Part shown: in pieces, positions 13,708-20,311 of the stretch
Layout of the letters: each line of letters starts with the position of its first letter
How positions within the stretch are numbered: position 1 is the first letter of the stretch
Assembly: GCA_021158595.1 (NCBI GenBank)
Contig: JAGGUF010000078.1
Coordinates: forward strand, 1-21,301
Direction: 5' to 3'
Source: a bacterium
Lineage (GTDB): Bacteria; Patescibacteriota; Minisyncoccia; Minisyncoccales; GCA-002788555
DNA length: 21,301 bases
Notes under the pieces: generated by a model
Databases searched by the model: none
Told to the model about the DNA's origin: nothing
Seen by the model: only the letters and a program-made list of their open reading frames with translations
Program-made: the position numbers and the translations under genes

Positions 13708-13755
13708 GCGCAAAGCGCAAAGTGTAAAGCGCAAAGCCACAGCGTAAAGCTAAAA
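13708..13755. repeat. Degenerate 7-bp tandem array (GCGCAAA)n
   Basis: GCGCAAA occurs at 13708-13714, 13715-13721 and 13729-13735, with variants GTGTAAA (13722-13728), GCGTAAA (13742-13748) and GCTAAAA (13749-13755). A six-base interruption GCCACA sits at 13736-13741. It begins directly after the adk stop codon and runs up to repeat copy 5. Confidence 0.75.
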
Positions 13756-13762
13756 GCTAATT

Positions 13763-13824
13763 CCCACCCCCACCTATATCCTCCCCCTCCCAGAGGGAGG
13801 GGGAGGATTACAGGAGGGGGTGGG
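13763..13824. repeat. Palindromic repeat copy 5, core only (adk-map spacer)
   Basis: A perfect 14-bp inner stem pairs 13778-13791 (ATCCTCCCCCTCCC) with 13795-13808. The outer core arms 13763-13775 and 13812-13824 pair at 12 of 13 positions. The CCAACC/GGTTGG terminal arms are absent, so this copy is reduced to the core. With the heptamer array it fills most of the 157-nt spacer before map. Confidence 0.85.
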
Positions 13825-13864
13825 ATTTGGAATTTGAAAATTGGAATTTTTTCATTTATTTATT

Positions 13865-14611
13865 ATGATTCCCATCAAGTCTCCAGAAGAAATTGCTATA
13901 ATGGCTGAGGGAGGAAGGAGATTGGCTAAAATAATGAGAAGATTAAAAGAAATGGTAAGACCAGGGATTACTACCAAACAATTAGACAGAGTAGCAGAGG
14001 ATCTTATCTTGAAATTTAAAGGAAGGCCAAATTTTAAAGGCTACGAAGGTTATCCGGCCGCTTTGTGTACTTCCGTAAATCAGGTTATTGTTCACCAGGT
14101 ACCTTCGGATTATAAACTGAAAGAAGGAGATATTTTGTCTTTGGATTTAGGAATGGAATACAAAGGATATCATTCTGATATGGCTATAACGGTACCAGTG
14201 GGAAGGGTTTCTCAAGAGGCTGGAAGATTGATTCGGGTCACAAAAAAGGCCTTAAAGAGAGGAATTAAAAAGGTCCGACCTGGAAATACCTTTGGGGATA
14301 TTGGAAATACTATTCAACGATATGTCGAAAGCCAAGGCTATAATGTAATTCGAGACTTATGTGGCCATGGAATAGGAAAAGAACTTCATGAAGAGCCTCA
14401 AATTTTCAACTTTGGAAAAAGACATAGTGGTCCTGAAATAAAAGAGGGAATGGTATTTTGTTTAGAGCCAATGGTAAGTGTTGGTGATTGGCATATAAAA
14501 AAGTCAAAAGACGGTTATGGATTTGAAACAAAAGATGGTTCTTTATCAGCCCACTTTGAACATATGATGGTAGTAACTAAAAATGGTTGTAGAATCTTGA
14601 CCATAGAGTAA
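13865..14611 (+). CDS. map: Methionine aminopeptidase, type I
   Basis: Removes the initiator Met from nascent proteins. It has 248 residues. Metal ligands are visible: two Asp in SLDLGMEYKGYHSDMA, His in CGHGIG, Glu in CLEPM and Glu in SAHFEH. The substrate-pocket His is in VIVHQVP (usually HGIP). It opens IPIKSPEEIAIMAEGGR. The frame extends upstream to a TTG at 13841, but the ATG at 13865 (TATG) matches the family start. infA, rpmJ and the alpha-operon genes (rpsM, rpsK, rpoA) that often follow are absent here. Confidence 0.96.
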   Translation: MIPIKSPEEIAIMAEGGRRLAKIMRRLKEMVRPGITTKQLDRVAEDLILKFKGRPNFKGYEGYPAALCTSVNQVIVHQVPSDYKLKEGDILSLDLGMEYKGYHSDMAITVPVGRVSQEAGRLIRVTKKALKRGIKKVRPGNTFGDIGNTIQRYVESQGYNVIRDLCGHGIGKELHEEPQIFNFGKRHSGPEIKEGMVFCLEPMVSVGDWHIKKSKDGYGFETKDGSLSAHFEHMMVVTKNGCRILTIE

Positions 14612-14633
14612 AAAATTCGATATCTTAAATACT

Positions 14634-15599
14634 ATGAAACCTTCTTCTGAACTTCGTTTCGATATTGTTTCCAGAGATTGGGTTGTTATTGCTACTGGTC
14701 GAGCAAAAAGACCAGAGACATTTAAAACAAGAAAAAAAGAGTCTTTGGAGGAAGAGAGGGAGTGCCCTTTTTGTCATTTAGAAACCCAAGGTAAGATTAT
14801 CTATGAGTCCAAAAATGTAGTAGTGGTCCCCAATCTCTATCCTGCCTTTTCTAAAGGAGAAAGTTTAAATAAGAGAAATGTTGGACCCTATCAGGTAATG
14901 GATGGAGTAGGATTTCATGAGGTAGTAATTACTCGGGATCACAATCGCCAGATGGCTGAATTTTCAGTAGAAGAAATAAAAGAAGTTATTGATTGCTATC
15001 AGAGCCGTTATAAAGAGTTAATGACAAAGCCGTTTGTGAACTATGTTTCTATATTTCATAATCATAAAAGAGAAGCAGGAGCCTCGATTGCTCACCCTCA
15101 TTCTCAAATTATTGCCATTCCTCAATATGATCCTGATATTCGGAAATCTCTTGATGGTTCAAAAAGATATTGGAAGGAGTATAATCGCTGTCCTCACTGT
15201 ACAATGATTGAATGGGATCTTAAGGAAAAATCAAGAGTTATTTTTGAAAATGAGAAATTTGTCACCCTTTGTCCCTATGTTTCTCGGGTAGGATTTGAGG
15301 TAAGGATTTATCCCAAAGAACATCAAGCCTATTTTGAAAAGATTGACGATGAAGAAAAAACACTTTTTTCAGAAGCATTTCAGGCAGGCTTAAAAAAACT
15401 ATACAAGGCTCTTAATGATCCTCCCTATAACTTTTTTCTCCATACTGCTCCCTGTGATGGTCAAAATTACAATCATTATCACTGGCATTGGGAGATTTTA
15501 CCAAAAACCAGCACTCCTGCTGGATTTGAATTGGGAACAGGAATTGAAATCTGCACCATTGAGCCGGAGAAGGCAGCCGAATATCTTAAAAGATTTTAA
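14634..15599 (+). CDS. galT: Galactose-1-phosphate uridylyltransferase-like nucleotidyltransferase
   Basis: HIT-superfamily transferase of 321 residues; the family exchanges UMP between UDP-glucose and hexose-1-phosphate. Zn-type CPFC is at 44-47, REAGAS at 146-151, the active-site motif HPHSQ at 154-158 (His156 the expected nucleophile), a second CPHC at 186-189 and the second HIT-like strand HYHWHWEILP at 281-290. The HPHSQ form and short length also occur in ADP-glucose phosphorylase relatives, so the true substrate is open. It follows map by 22 nt. Its stop abuts the convergent regulator gene with no spacer. Confidence 0.85.
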   Translation: MKPSSELRFDIVSRDWVVIATGRAKRPETFKTRKKESLEEERECPFCHLETQGKIIYESKNVVVVPNLYPAFSKGESLNKRNVGPYQVMDGVGFHEVVITRDHNRQMAEFSVEEIKEVIDCYQSRYKELMTKPFVNYVSIFHNHKREAGASIAHPHSQIIAIPQYDPDIRKSLDGSKRYWKEYNRCPHCTMIEWDLKEKSRVIFENEKFVTLCPYVSRVGFEVRIYPKEHQAYFEKIDDEEKTLFSEAFQAGLKKLYKALNDPPYNFFLHTAPCDGQNYNHYHWHWEILPKTSTPAGFELGTGIEICTIEPEKAAEYLKRF

Positions 15600-16523
15600 T
15601 TAGAGTTCTCCCCAGAAAATAAGATTTTTGATTTCTTTTTGAGATAGGGGCAACTCTATAAGTTTAGGTTTTATAGGAATCTCACCAACATCTACCTCAA
15701 TCTCTTTCACACCTCTTTCATTTCTTATATTTTCCTCTACAAAAGAAGAGAGTCGCTTCAGATCTGGAATGACTATACTTAAGATAAGATTGAATCTTCC
15801 AGAGGTTTGAATAAGATCATAAATAAAAGGAGATTTTTTAAATTTTTTTACTAATCTTTCTACGGTTTTTTCATTAGCCTCAATTCTGATATTTGCTGAG
15901 AGGGAGTAGAGTTTTTCAATATTTAGAAGTCCTTTAATTTTTAAAATATCATTTTTCATTAGTCTTTTTACTCTTTTTTTCACTCCTACTGAGGTCAGTC
16001 CTGTAATTTTTGCAATATCTACAAAAGACTTTCTCCCGTCCTTAGCCAGAACTGATAGTATTTTAAAGTCTATACTATCTAAATTTTTCAAACTCCAGTC
16101 AATGGGCGAAGGGTAGTTTTCTACTGAAAAATCAGCCAATCCTATTCTGTCACATACTACTGCAAACTTTATATCTTTTATTTTTAATTTTTCTTTTTTC
16201 TCTTCCATTAGATCCATAATTTTTCGATATGTCTTTCCAGTAATGATATCATTGTCTACTATCAAGATCTTTCTTCCTTTTATCGCTTCTTCCTTTAGAT
16301 CCCTACCCTCTCTGTCAGTGATAATAAGATTCACATTCTTTTTTGCTTTTGATATCCATTCCCAGAGGCCCCTTCCATAAAAGACCCCATCATCCTCTAA
16401 ACAGACAATACAGGACTTATCCTGACCAAAGTATTCCTTTACCTTTTTCCCAACCTTGGAGATAAACTTCTGAATTGGTTTTAGAGAAAGCAAACTATCT
16501 TTCATAGACCTTTCTTGAAGCAT
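15600..16523 (-). CDS. Fusion regulator: phosphoribosyltransferase-like domain plus Lrp/AsnC-type HTH and RAM domain
   Basis: 307 residues in three parts. Residues about 20-140 look like a type I PRTase fold: a PRPP-loop motif ILIVDNDIITGKT at 86-98 and a preceding GRGLWEW segment. Residues about 147-200 form an Lrp/AsnC HTH (LDSIDFKILSVLAKDGRKS, then ITGLTSVGVKKRVKRL). Residues about 205-280 resemble the RAM ligand-binding/oligomerisation domain. The second acidic position of the canonical VDD motif is Asn91, so catalysis may be lost and the domain may serve as a sensor. It lies 20 nt downstream of the IMPase-like gene in one unit, next to hisC/hisB. The start is the ATG at 16523; a second TATG Met is residue 7. 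I know of no named family with this domain order. Confidence 0.8.
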   Translation of the reverse strand: MLQERSMKDSLLSLKPIQKFISKVGKKVKEYFGQDKSCIVCLEDDGVFYGRGLWEWISKAKKNVNLIITDREGRDLKEEAIKGRKILIVDNDIITGKTYRKIMDLMEEKKEKLKIKDIKFAVVCDRIGLADFSVENYPSPIDWSLKNLDSIDFKILSVLAKDGRKSFVDIAKITGLTSVGVKKRVKRLMKNDILKIKGLLNIEKLYSLSANIRIEANEKTVERLVKKFKKSPFIYDLIQTSGRFNLILSIVIPDLKRLSSFVEENIRNERGVKEIEVDVGEIPIKPKLIELPLSQKEIKNLIFWGEL

Positions 16524-16543
16524 ATAAATCCTGAGAACCTGGG

Positions 16544-17416
16544 CTATATTTTCTTTAGATAATGATTTAAAAGTTCATCTCGTAATTGCTCTGTGGAGGC
16601 GGCAATTAACAGATGAATTTTTTCATGTTGTTTTGCGGGAAGAAATCTATATTCTTTATAACTTCCATCTGGTTTTACTTCTGTGACCTTACAGTTTGCT
16701 ATTTTGGCTAATGCAAGTCCAGGATCTATCTCAGAGCGTGGTTCATCAAACATAATATAGGCATCAATCTTTCCCGAGGCTAAGTAGGCATAAATACAAG
16801 ATCCACCATTGGGATAAAACAATGTTTTAGGACTCAATTTCTCTAAAAGATCTCCAAAATATTTAAAAAATTTTGGGAAGTACTGATTACTCATTACATA
16901 AGAGGCAATGGTAGGATTTTGAGAAAGACTTTTGATTTTAGAGGGGAAGATCTGTTTTTTCTCATTAGAGCGGAGAGAAAAAAGATAATTTTTATTTCCT
17001 TCAGTCAGATACAACTTTTCTTGGAGGATATCACCTATCCCTCCAATAATAGGGGTTGAGTTTTTGTCGTAAAAACTTAAGGCACTATACCACATATGCT
17101 CAAATCCATGATAGAAGAGTTTGGTTCCATCAAAAGAATCAAGGGCTCCAAATACTTCTGGATTTTTCTTCTCTCCTAAACTGGCATTGTGTTCCGGGAA
17201 GACAAGAATAGGGAGTTTGTATTTCTTTATTAACTCTTCTAAGATCCTTTCTCCTACCAAATCGATAGAGGTCTCAAAGTCTTCGGGTCTATTTTTTACC
17301 TCGCCTGTGATTTCTTTCCCTTTTCCCTTTATTGCTAACTCTCTTACCTTTTTTGTGGTTTTAACCAAATATTCTTTCAGTAATTCTTCTATTCTTTGAT
17401 AGAGTTTTTTGTCCAT
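16544..17416 (-). CDS. Inositol monophosphatase-family phosphatase, possibly HisN-like
   Basis: A protein of 290 residues of the IMPase/FBPase fold, Mg-dependent and Li-sensitive in characterised members. Metal-site motifs are Glu75 (PEHNASLG), Asp93 and Asp96 (DSFDGTKLF, the DxxDGT motif) and Asp231 (SEIDPGLALAKIANC, the WDxAAG equivalent). Known substrates of the family include inositol phosphates, PAP, fructose-1,6-bisphosphate and histidinol phosphate. Proximity to hisC-hisB suggests histidinol-phosphatase, but no residue here proves it. It has its own promoter (17456-17484) and a terminator-like leader hairpin. The start is TATG without Shine-Dalgarno. Confidence 0.82.
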   Translation of the reverse strand: MDKKLYQRIEELLKEYLVKTTKKVRELAIKGKGKEITGEVKNRPEDFETSIDLVGERILEELIKKYKLPILVFPEHNASLGEKKNPEVFGALDSFDGTKLFYHGFEHMWYSALSFYDKNSTPIIGGIGDILQEKLYLTEGNKNYLFSLRSNEKKQIFPSKIKSLSQNPTIASYVMSNQYFPKFFKYFGDLLEKLSPKTLFYPNGGSCIYAYLASGKIDAYIMFDEPRSEIDPGLALAKIANCKVTEVKPDGSYKEYRFLPAKQHEKIHLLIAASTEQLRDELLNHYLKKI

Positions 17417-17421
17417 AATTT

Positions 17422-17443
17422 AAAAAGGCGGAACACGCCTTTT
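17422..17443 (-). promoter_or_regulatory. Terminator-like leader hairpin (attenuator candidate) before the IMPase gene
   Basis: Read on the minus strand, AAAAGGCG (17443-17436) pairs perfectly with CGCCTTTT (17430-17423), loop TGTTC, and the arm runs into five T before AAATT-ATG. It lies between the promoter and the start codon, so transcription from that promoter crosses it. It might instead be the terminator of hisC transcripts. Confidence 0.55.
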
Positions 17444-17455
17444 GAAAGCGTTTTA

Positions 17456-17484
17456 GTTTTATGAAAAAATAACAAAAATGTCAA
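17456..17484 (-). promoter_or_regulatory. Sigma70-type promoter for the IMPase / PRTase-Lrp unit
   Basis: On the minus strand a perfect -35 TTGACA (17484-17479), 17-bp spacer and -10 TAAAAC (17461-17456) are present. Initiation near 17449 would leave a leader of about 33 nt that contains the hairpin at 17422-17443. It separates this unit from hisC. Confidence 0.6.
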
Positions 17485-17498
17485 CATTATCTCTTCTC

Positions 17499-17551
17499 AC
17501 CTGAAGAGGATTAAGCGGGAAGGTTCGTTACCAAAGAGGTTGGGCAGTACA
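17499..17551. repeat. Palindromic repeat copy 6, solo end (hisC-IMPase spacer)
   Basis: Only one terminal arm remains: ACCTGAAGAGGATTAAGCGG at its left, then GTTACCAAAGAGGTTGGGCAG to TACA at 17548-17551. It aligns along its length with the right end of copy 2 (3740-3794). The core hairpin and the other arm are absent. The sequence just outside (ACATTTA) contains the hisC stop codon. Confidence 0.75.
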
Positions 17552-17554
17552 CAT

Positions 17555-18625
17555 TTAGAATAAATAATTCTCTGGTACCGTTTTGAAAATCCTAATAAAT
17601 CTTTCCGTCTCCCTTATCGTTCCAATACTGATTCTAATAGTATTGTTAATACCAGGATCATTTCTCGGTCTTACCAGTATTCCTTTATTCTTGAGGAATT
17701 TATAGACCTTTTCTGGTTGAGAGACCTTAATAAGTAAAAAATTTGCCCTGCTGGGGAAGAAGATAATTTTCTTTTTTGTTAAGAATTTTTCCAGTTTTGG
17801 CTTTGATTTTTCCATTATCCTTTTTACATAACTAGTCATATATTTTGTATCCTCCAAGGCTGCTAAGGCAGCAGTTTTGGCACACATATTAACATCATAG
17901 GGACCTTTTATTTTAAATAATTGCTTGATGTTATCTTTTTGGCTTATAACATAGCCACCTCTTAAGGAGGCTAAACCAAATGCTTTTGAAAAAGTTCTGG
18001 TGATAAATAGATTATCATATTTAGCAATTAGGTCCTTGGCAGTGATTTTTGAGAATTCAAAATAAGCCTCATCATGTAATACAGTTGCTCCTTTTCTTTT
18101 TGCCTTTTTTAAGATCTTCTCTACCTCATTAACAGAGATAAAACTTCCTGTAGGATTATTGGGATTACAGATAACAATAAGTTTTACCTTTCTATTGATG
18201 AGATCTAAAACCTCTTTTAATGGAAAAGAGAGATCTTTTCTGTTATAAAAGGGCTTTAAGATACAAGCATCCTGAATCTTTGCCGATTGATAAAACATTG
18301 CAAAACTGGGAGTAGGAATGATTACCTTATCTCTTGGAGCAAGAACAGCCCTGAAAACTATATCAATAGCCTGGTCAGAGCCATTGGTAGGCATTACTTC
18401 AGAAACCTTAACTCCTGCATAATCAGCAATTTTTTTATTTAAATTTCCATACTCAGGATAGGCCTGGAGTCTTCCAGAATCTATAAATTTTTTTAAGGCT
18501 CTTTTGACCTTGGGACTAGGTTCTGTTGTTATCTCATTAAAATCTAATAAAAGATAATTCTTTTTTGTTCTTCCCTCCAAGGGAGGTTTGTATTCTTCCA
18601 TTTTTTTGATATTTTCTCGAATCAT
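17555..18625 (-). CDS. hisC: Histidinol-phosphate aminotransferase (HisC-like)
   Basis: PLP enzyme of fold type I, 356 residues, the usual HisC length. The opening DFNEITTEPSP corresponds to the HisC DxNEN..GPSP segment. NNPTG is at 156-160, Asp185 and Tyr188 lie in HDEAYFEF, the PLP lysine is Lys214 in TRTFSKAFGLASLRGGY, and the substrate-carboxylate Arg sits in TIRISIGT. In histidine synthesis it converts imidazole-acetol phosphate to histidinol phosphate; HisC-type enzymes may also act on aromatic amino acids. Its ATG overlaps the hisB TGA (ATGA), supporting coupled translation and a histidine role. Confidence 0.88.
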   Translation of the reverse strand: MIRENIKKMEEYKPPLEGRTKKNYLLLDFNEITTEPSPKVKRALKKFIDSGRLQAYPEYGNLNKKIADYAGVKVSEVMPTNGSDQAIDIVFRAVLAPRDKVIIPTPSFAMFYQSAKIQDACILKPFYNRKDLSFPLKEVLDLINRKVKLIVICNPNNPTGSFISVNEVEKILKKAKRKGATVLHDEAYFEFSKITAKDLIAKYDNLFITRTFSKAFGLASLRGGYVISQKDNIKQLFKIKGPYDVNMCAKTAALAALEDTKYMTSYVKRIMEKSKPKLEKFLTKKKIIFFPSRANFLLIKVSQPEKVYKFLKNKGILVRPRNDPGINNTIRISIGTIRETERFIRIFKTVPENYLF

Positions 18626-19212
18626 ATTAATCCCTTTGTGCTGGGTAGTTCCTTTAGAATTCTTTTATCTTTTGAACAAGCCACCTTCATTGCCTTTCCG
18701 AACGCTTTAAAAATTGATTCGGCCTTATGGTGATCATTTTCTCCTGTAAGGACTCTAATATGCAAGGTGGCTTCTAAACTGCGGACAAATCCAAAAAAGA
18801 ATTCTTTTATGAGATCAGAATCTAAATCTCCAATTTTTTCCTTTTTGAATTTGCAATCAAAATTTAAAAAGCATCTTCCAGAAATATCCACCGCTACTGT
18901 TGATAGAGACTCATCCATTGGAAAAACAAAATATCCTGCTCGATTGATTCCTTTTTTGTCTCCAAGACCTTTTTTAAAAACCTCTCCTAAAACAATACCA
19001 ATATCTTCAACTGTATGGTGCTGGTCTACCTCTATATCTCCTTTGGCTTTGATTTTTAAATCAAAAAGACCATGTTTGGCAAAGGCTTCAAGCATATGGC
19101 TTAAAAAGGGAATAGGAGTTTTTATCTTGCTTTTTCCTTTGCCGTCTATATTTAATTCCATTTCTATATCTGTTTCCTTTGTTTTTCGATGGATATAGGC
19201 CCTTCTTGGCAT
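18622..19212 (-). CDS. hisB: Imidazoleglycerol-phosphate dehydratase
   Basis: Mn-dependent dehydratase of histidine synthesis, monofunctional form, 196 residues (family about 190-200). FLSHML is at 37-42, and the metal-binding repeats HHTVEDIGI at 65-73 and DHHKAES at 160-166 are intact, so the enzyme should be active. The start at MPRRAYIHRKTKETDIEME is chosen: homology begins there and the codon is TATG; a frame to 19254 extends into repeat copy 7. A promoter-like TTGTTA-N17-TATAGA within the repeat end (19226-19254) would give a leader of only about 7 nt. Confidence 0.95.
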   Translation of the reverse strand: MPRRAYIHRKTKETDIEMELNIDGKGKSKIKTPIPFLSHMLEAFAKHGLFDLKIKAKGDIEVDQHHTVEDIGIVLGEVFKKGLGDKKGINRAGYFVFPMDESLSTVAVDISGRCFLNFDCKFKKEKIGDLDSDLIKEFFFGFVRSLEATLHIRVLTGENDHHKAESIFKAFGKAMKVACSKDKRILKELPSTKGLI

Positions 19213-19225
19213 AGAAACTATTTTA

Positions 19226-19254
19226 TCTATAATTGCTAACCAATCTGGTAACAA
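19226..19254 (-). promoter_or_regulatory. Candidate hisB promoter inside the repeat end
   Basis: On the minus strand TTGTTA (19254-19249) and TATAGA (19231-19226) are 17 bp apart. The -35 box falls in the inner part of the terminal inverted repeat of copy 7 and the -10 box at its outer edge. The predicted transcript would begin about 7 nt before the hisB ATG, nearly leaderless. Confidence 0.4.
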
Positions 19255-19373
19255 TTTGATTGTTATTATTCCCCTCCCCCACCTATATCCTCCCCCTCCC
19301 AGAGGGAGGGGGAGGATTAAGGTGGGGGAGGGTCTATTTTTTTATCTCGTTACCGAATTGATTGGATAGTACA
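19228..19373. repeat. Palindromic repeat copy 7 (between divergent hisB and HAD gene)
   Basis: It has the most regular core. CCCTCCCCCACCT (19272-19284) pairs perfectly with 19320-19332, and ATCCTCCCCCTCCC (19287-19300) pairs perfectly with 19304-19317, loop AGA. The terminal arms are diverged: CCAATCTGGTAAC (19240-19252) against GTTACCGAATTGATTGG (19349-19365), ending ATAGTACA. It occupies most of the 224-nt divergent spacer. Confidence 0.85.
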
Positions 19374-19387
19374 TTTTATCTTATTTG

Positions 19388-19416
19388 TTGACAAAAATAA
19401 AGAGATTCAATATTTT
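19388..19416 (+). promoter_or_regulatory. Sigma70-type promoter of the HAD gene
   Basis: TTGACA (19388-19393), 17-bp spacer and TATTTT (19411-19416) form a strong match. Initiation near 19423 would place the transcript 5' end at or next to the Shine-Dalgarno GGAGGTGA (19423-19430), a very short leader. Confidence 0.65.
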
Positions 19417-19422
19417 TAAAAT

Positions 19423-19430
19423 GGAGGTGA
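19423..19430 (+). promoter_or_regulatory. Full Shine-Dalgarno GGAGGTGA
   Basis: This is a perfect anti-Shine-Dalgarno complement 6 nt before the TTG start at 19437. It decides the start: the nearby ATG at 19421 is in another frame. It is the only full-length site in the window. Confidence 0.8.
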
Positions 19431-19436
19431 TAAAAA

Positions 19437-20216
19437 TTGATAGAGGCGGTATTAATAGATATAGACGGGTGCCTTCTTCCTACCGATGGAAGTGTTTCTC
19501 CCAACTTCTATGTGGGACTTAGTGAGTTTTCTTTTTACGTGAAGGAGAGCAACGAGAGGAAATTTCCAAAGATAGGTTTTTGCACTGGCAGAGATAGAAA
19601 TTATGTGGAGGCGGTCTGTTTAATGGTAGGGCTTCCTCAGTGGTGGTCAGTTATTGAAAGTGGTCTTGCTCTTTTCAATGCCTGGAGTAAAGAACTTGTC
19701 TTTAATCCTGCCTTGAGTTCAGAGATTAGAGAGACCTTTAAAGAGATTTTAGAGCAAAGGATTTCAAAGATTCTTGGAAAGTATTCTTCAGAACTATTCC
19801 TTTATCCGGGAAATATACTAAACATTGCCTTAGAGCGCTTTCCCAAAGCAAAATCCAGTATTGGACAACTCTTTGAGTTAGTGAAAAATGAACTTCAGGA
19901 TCTTTTAAGAGAAAGAAAAATAACCATCAGTCATTCCAATATTGCGGTAGATATAAGTCCAGCAGGTATTGACAAGGCTTCAGGAGTGAAGTTTCTTGCT
20001 CAGTATACAGGAATAGATCTTAAAAAGACCCTTGGCATCGGAGACTCAAACGGAGACTTTCCTATGCTTGAACTGGTAGGATATGTGGGTTGCCCGTCTA
20101 ATGCATCAGAGGAGGTGAAGGAGTTGGTAAAAAAGAGAAAGGGATACATCTCTCCCTTTTCATTTGTGGAAGGGGTAGTAGATGTAATTCAGTATTTTGC
20201 AGATAAGAAGGGTTAG
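19437..20216 (+). CDS. HAD-superfamily phosphatase (Cof / sucrose-phosphatase-like)
   Basis: A protein of 259 residues with all four HAD motifs: DIDG at 8-11 (nucleophile Asp8, acid/base Asp10), Thr50 in FCTGRD, Lys180 in GIDKASGVK and GDSNGDFPML at 202-211 with Asp203 and Asp207. A C2-type cap occupies the middle (about residues 75-170). Relatives act on sugar phosphates or phosphoglycolate; the substrate cannot be read from sequence. It starts with TTG behind a perfect Shine-Dalgarno, unlike the TATG starts elsewhere in the window, which may mark separate ancestry. It has its own promoter and terminator, a single-gene unit. Confidence 0.87.
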   Translation: MIEAVLIDIDGCLLPTDGSVSPNFYVGLSEFSFYVKESNERKFPKIGFCTGRDRNYVEAVCLMVGLPQWWSVIESGLALFNAWSKELVFNPALSSEIRETFKEILEQRISKILGKYSSELFLYPGNILNIALERFPKAKSSIGQLFELVKNELQDLLRERKITISHSNIAVDISPAGIDKASGVKFLAQYTGIDLKKTLGIGDSNGDFPMLELVGYVGCPSNASEEVKELVKKRKGYISPFSFVEGVVDVIQYFADKKG

Positions 20217-20237
20217 AGTTTCTACCCTTCTTTTTAT
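20206..20237 (+). terminator. Intrinsic terminator of the HAD gene, overlapping its stop codon
   Basis: AGAAGGGTTAGA (20206-20217, containing the TAG stop at 20214-20216) pairs with TCTACCCTTCT (20221-20231) with one bulged T, loop GTT. TTTTATTATTT follows. The stem is inside the last codons, so the ribosome would cover it until termination. Confidence 0.8.
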
Positions 20238-20246
20238 TATTTAAGA

Positions 20247-20305
20247 TTCCTCCCTATATCCTCCCCCTCACAGAGGGAGGGGAGGATTAAGGTGGAGGTG
20301 GGATT
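20247..20305. repeat. Palindromic repeat copy 8, core only (HAD-APH spacer)
   Basis: ATCCTCCCC (20258-20266) pairs with GGGGAGGAT (20279-20287), flanked by partly matching arms TTCCTCCC and GGTGGAGGTGGGA. One C is bulged and the terminal CCAACC arms are missing. It lies between the convergent ends of the HAD gene and the kinase gene. Confidence 0.75.
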
Positions 20306-20311
20306 ACTAAG

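Noticed and set aside
16523..16544. Frameshift joining two separate genes to give the PRTase-Lrp fusion
   Set aside because: The frame is continuous for 307 codons with no disruption at the domain join (about residue 145), and both halves have consistent composition.
1736..20305. CRISPR array from the repeated palindromes
   Set aside because: Copies are kilobases apart, vary in length and have no regular spacers or cas genes.
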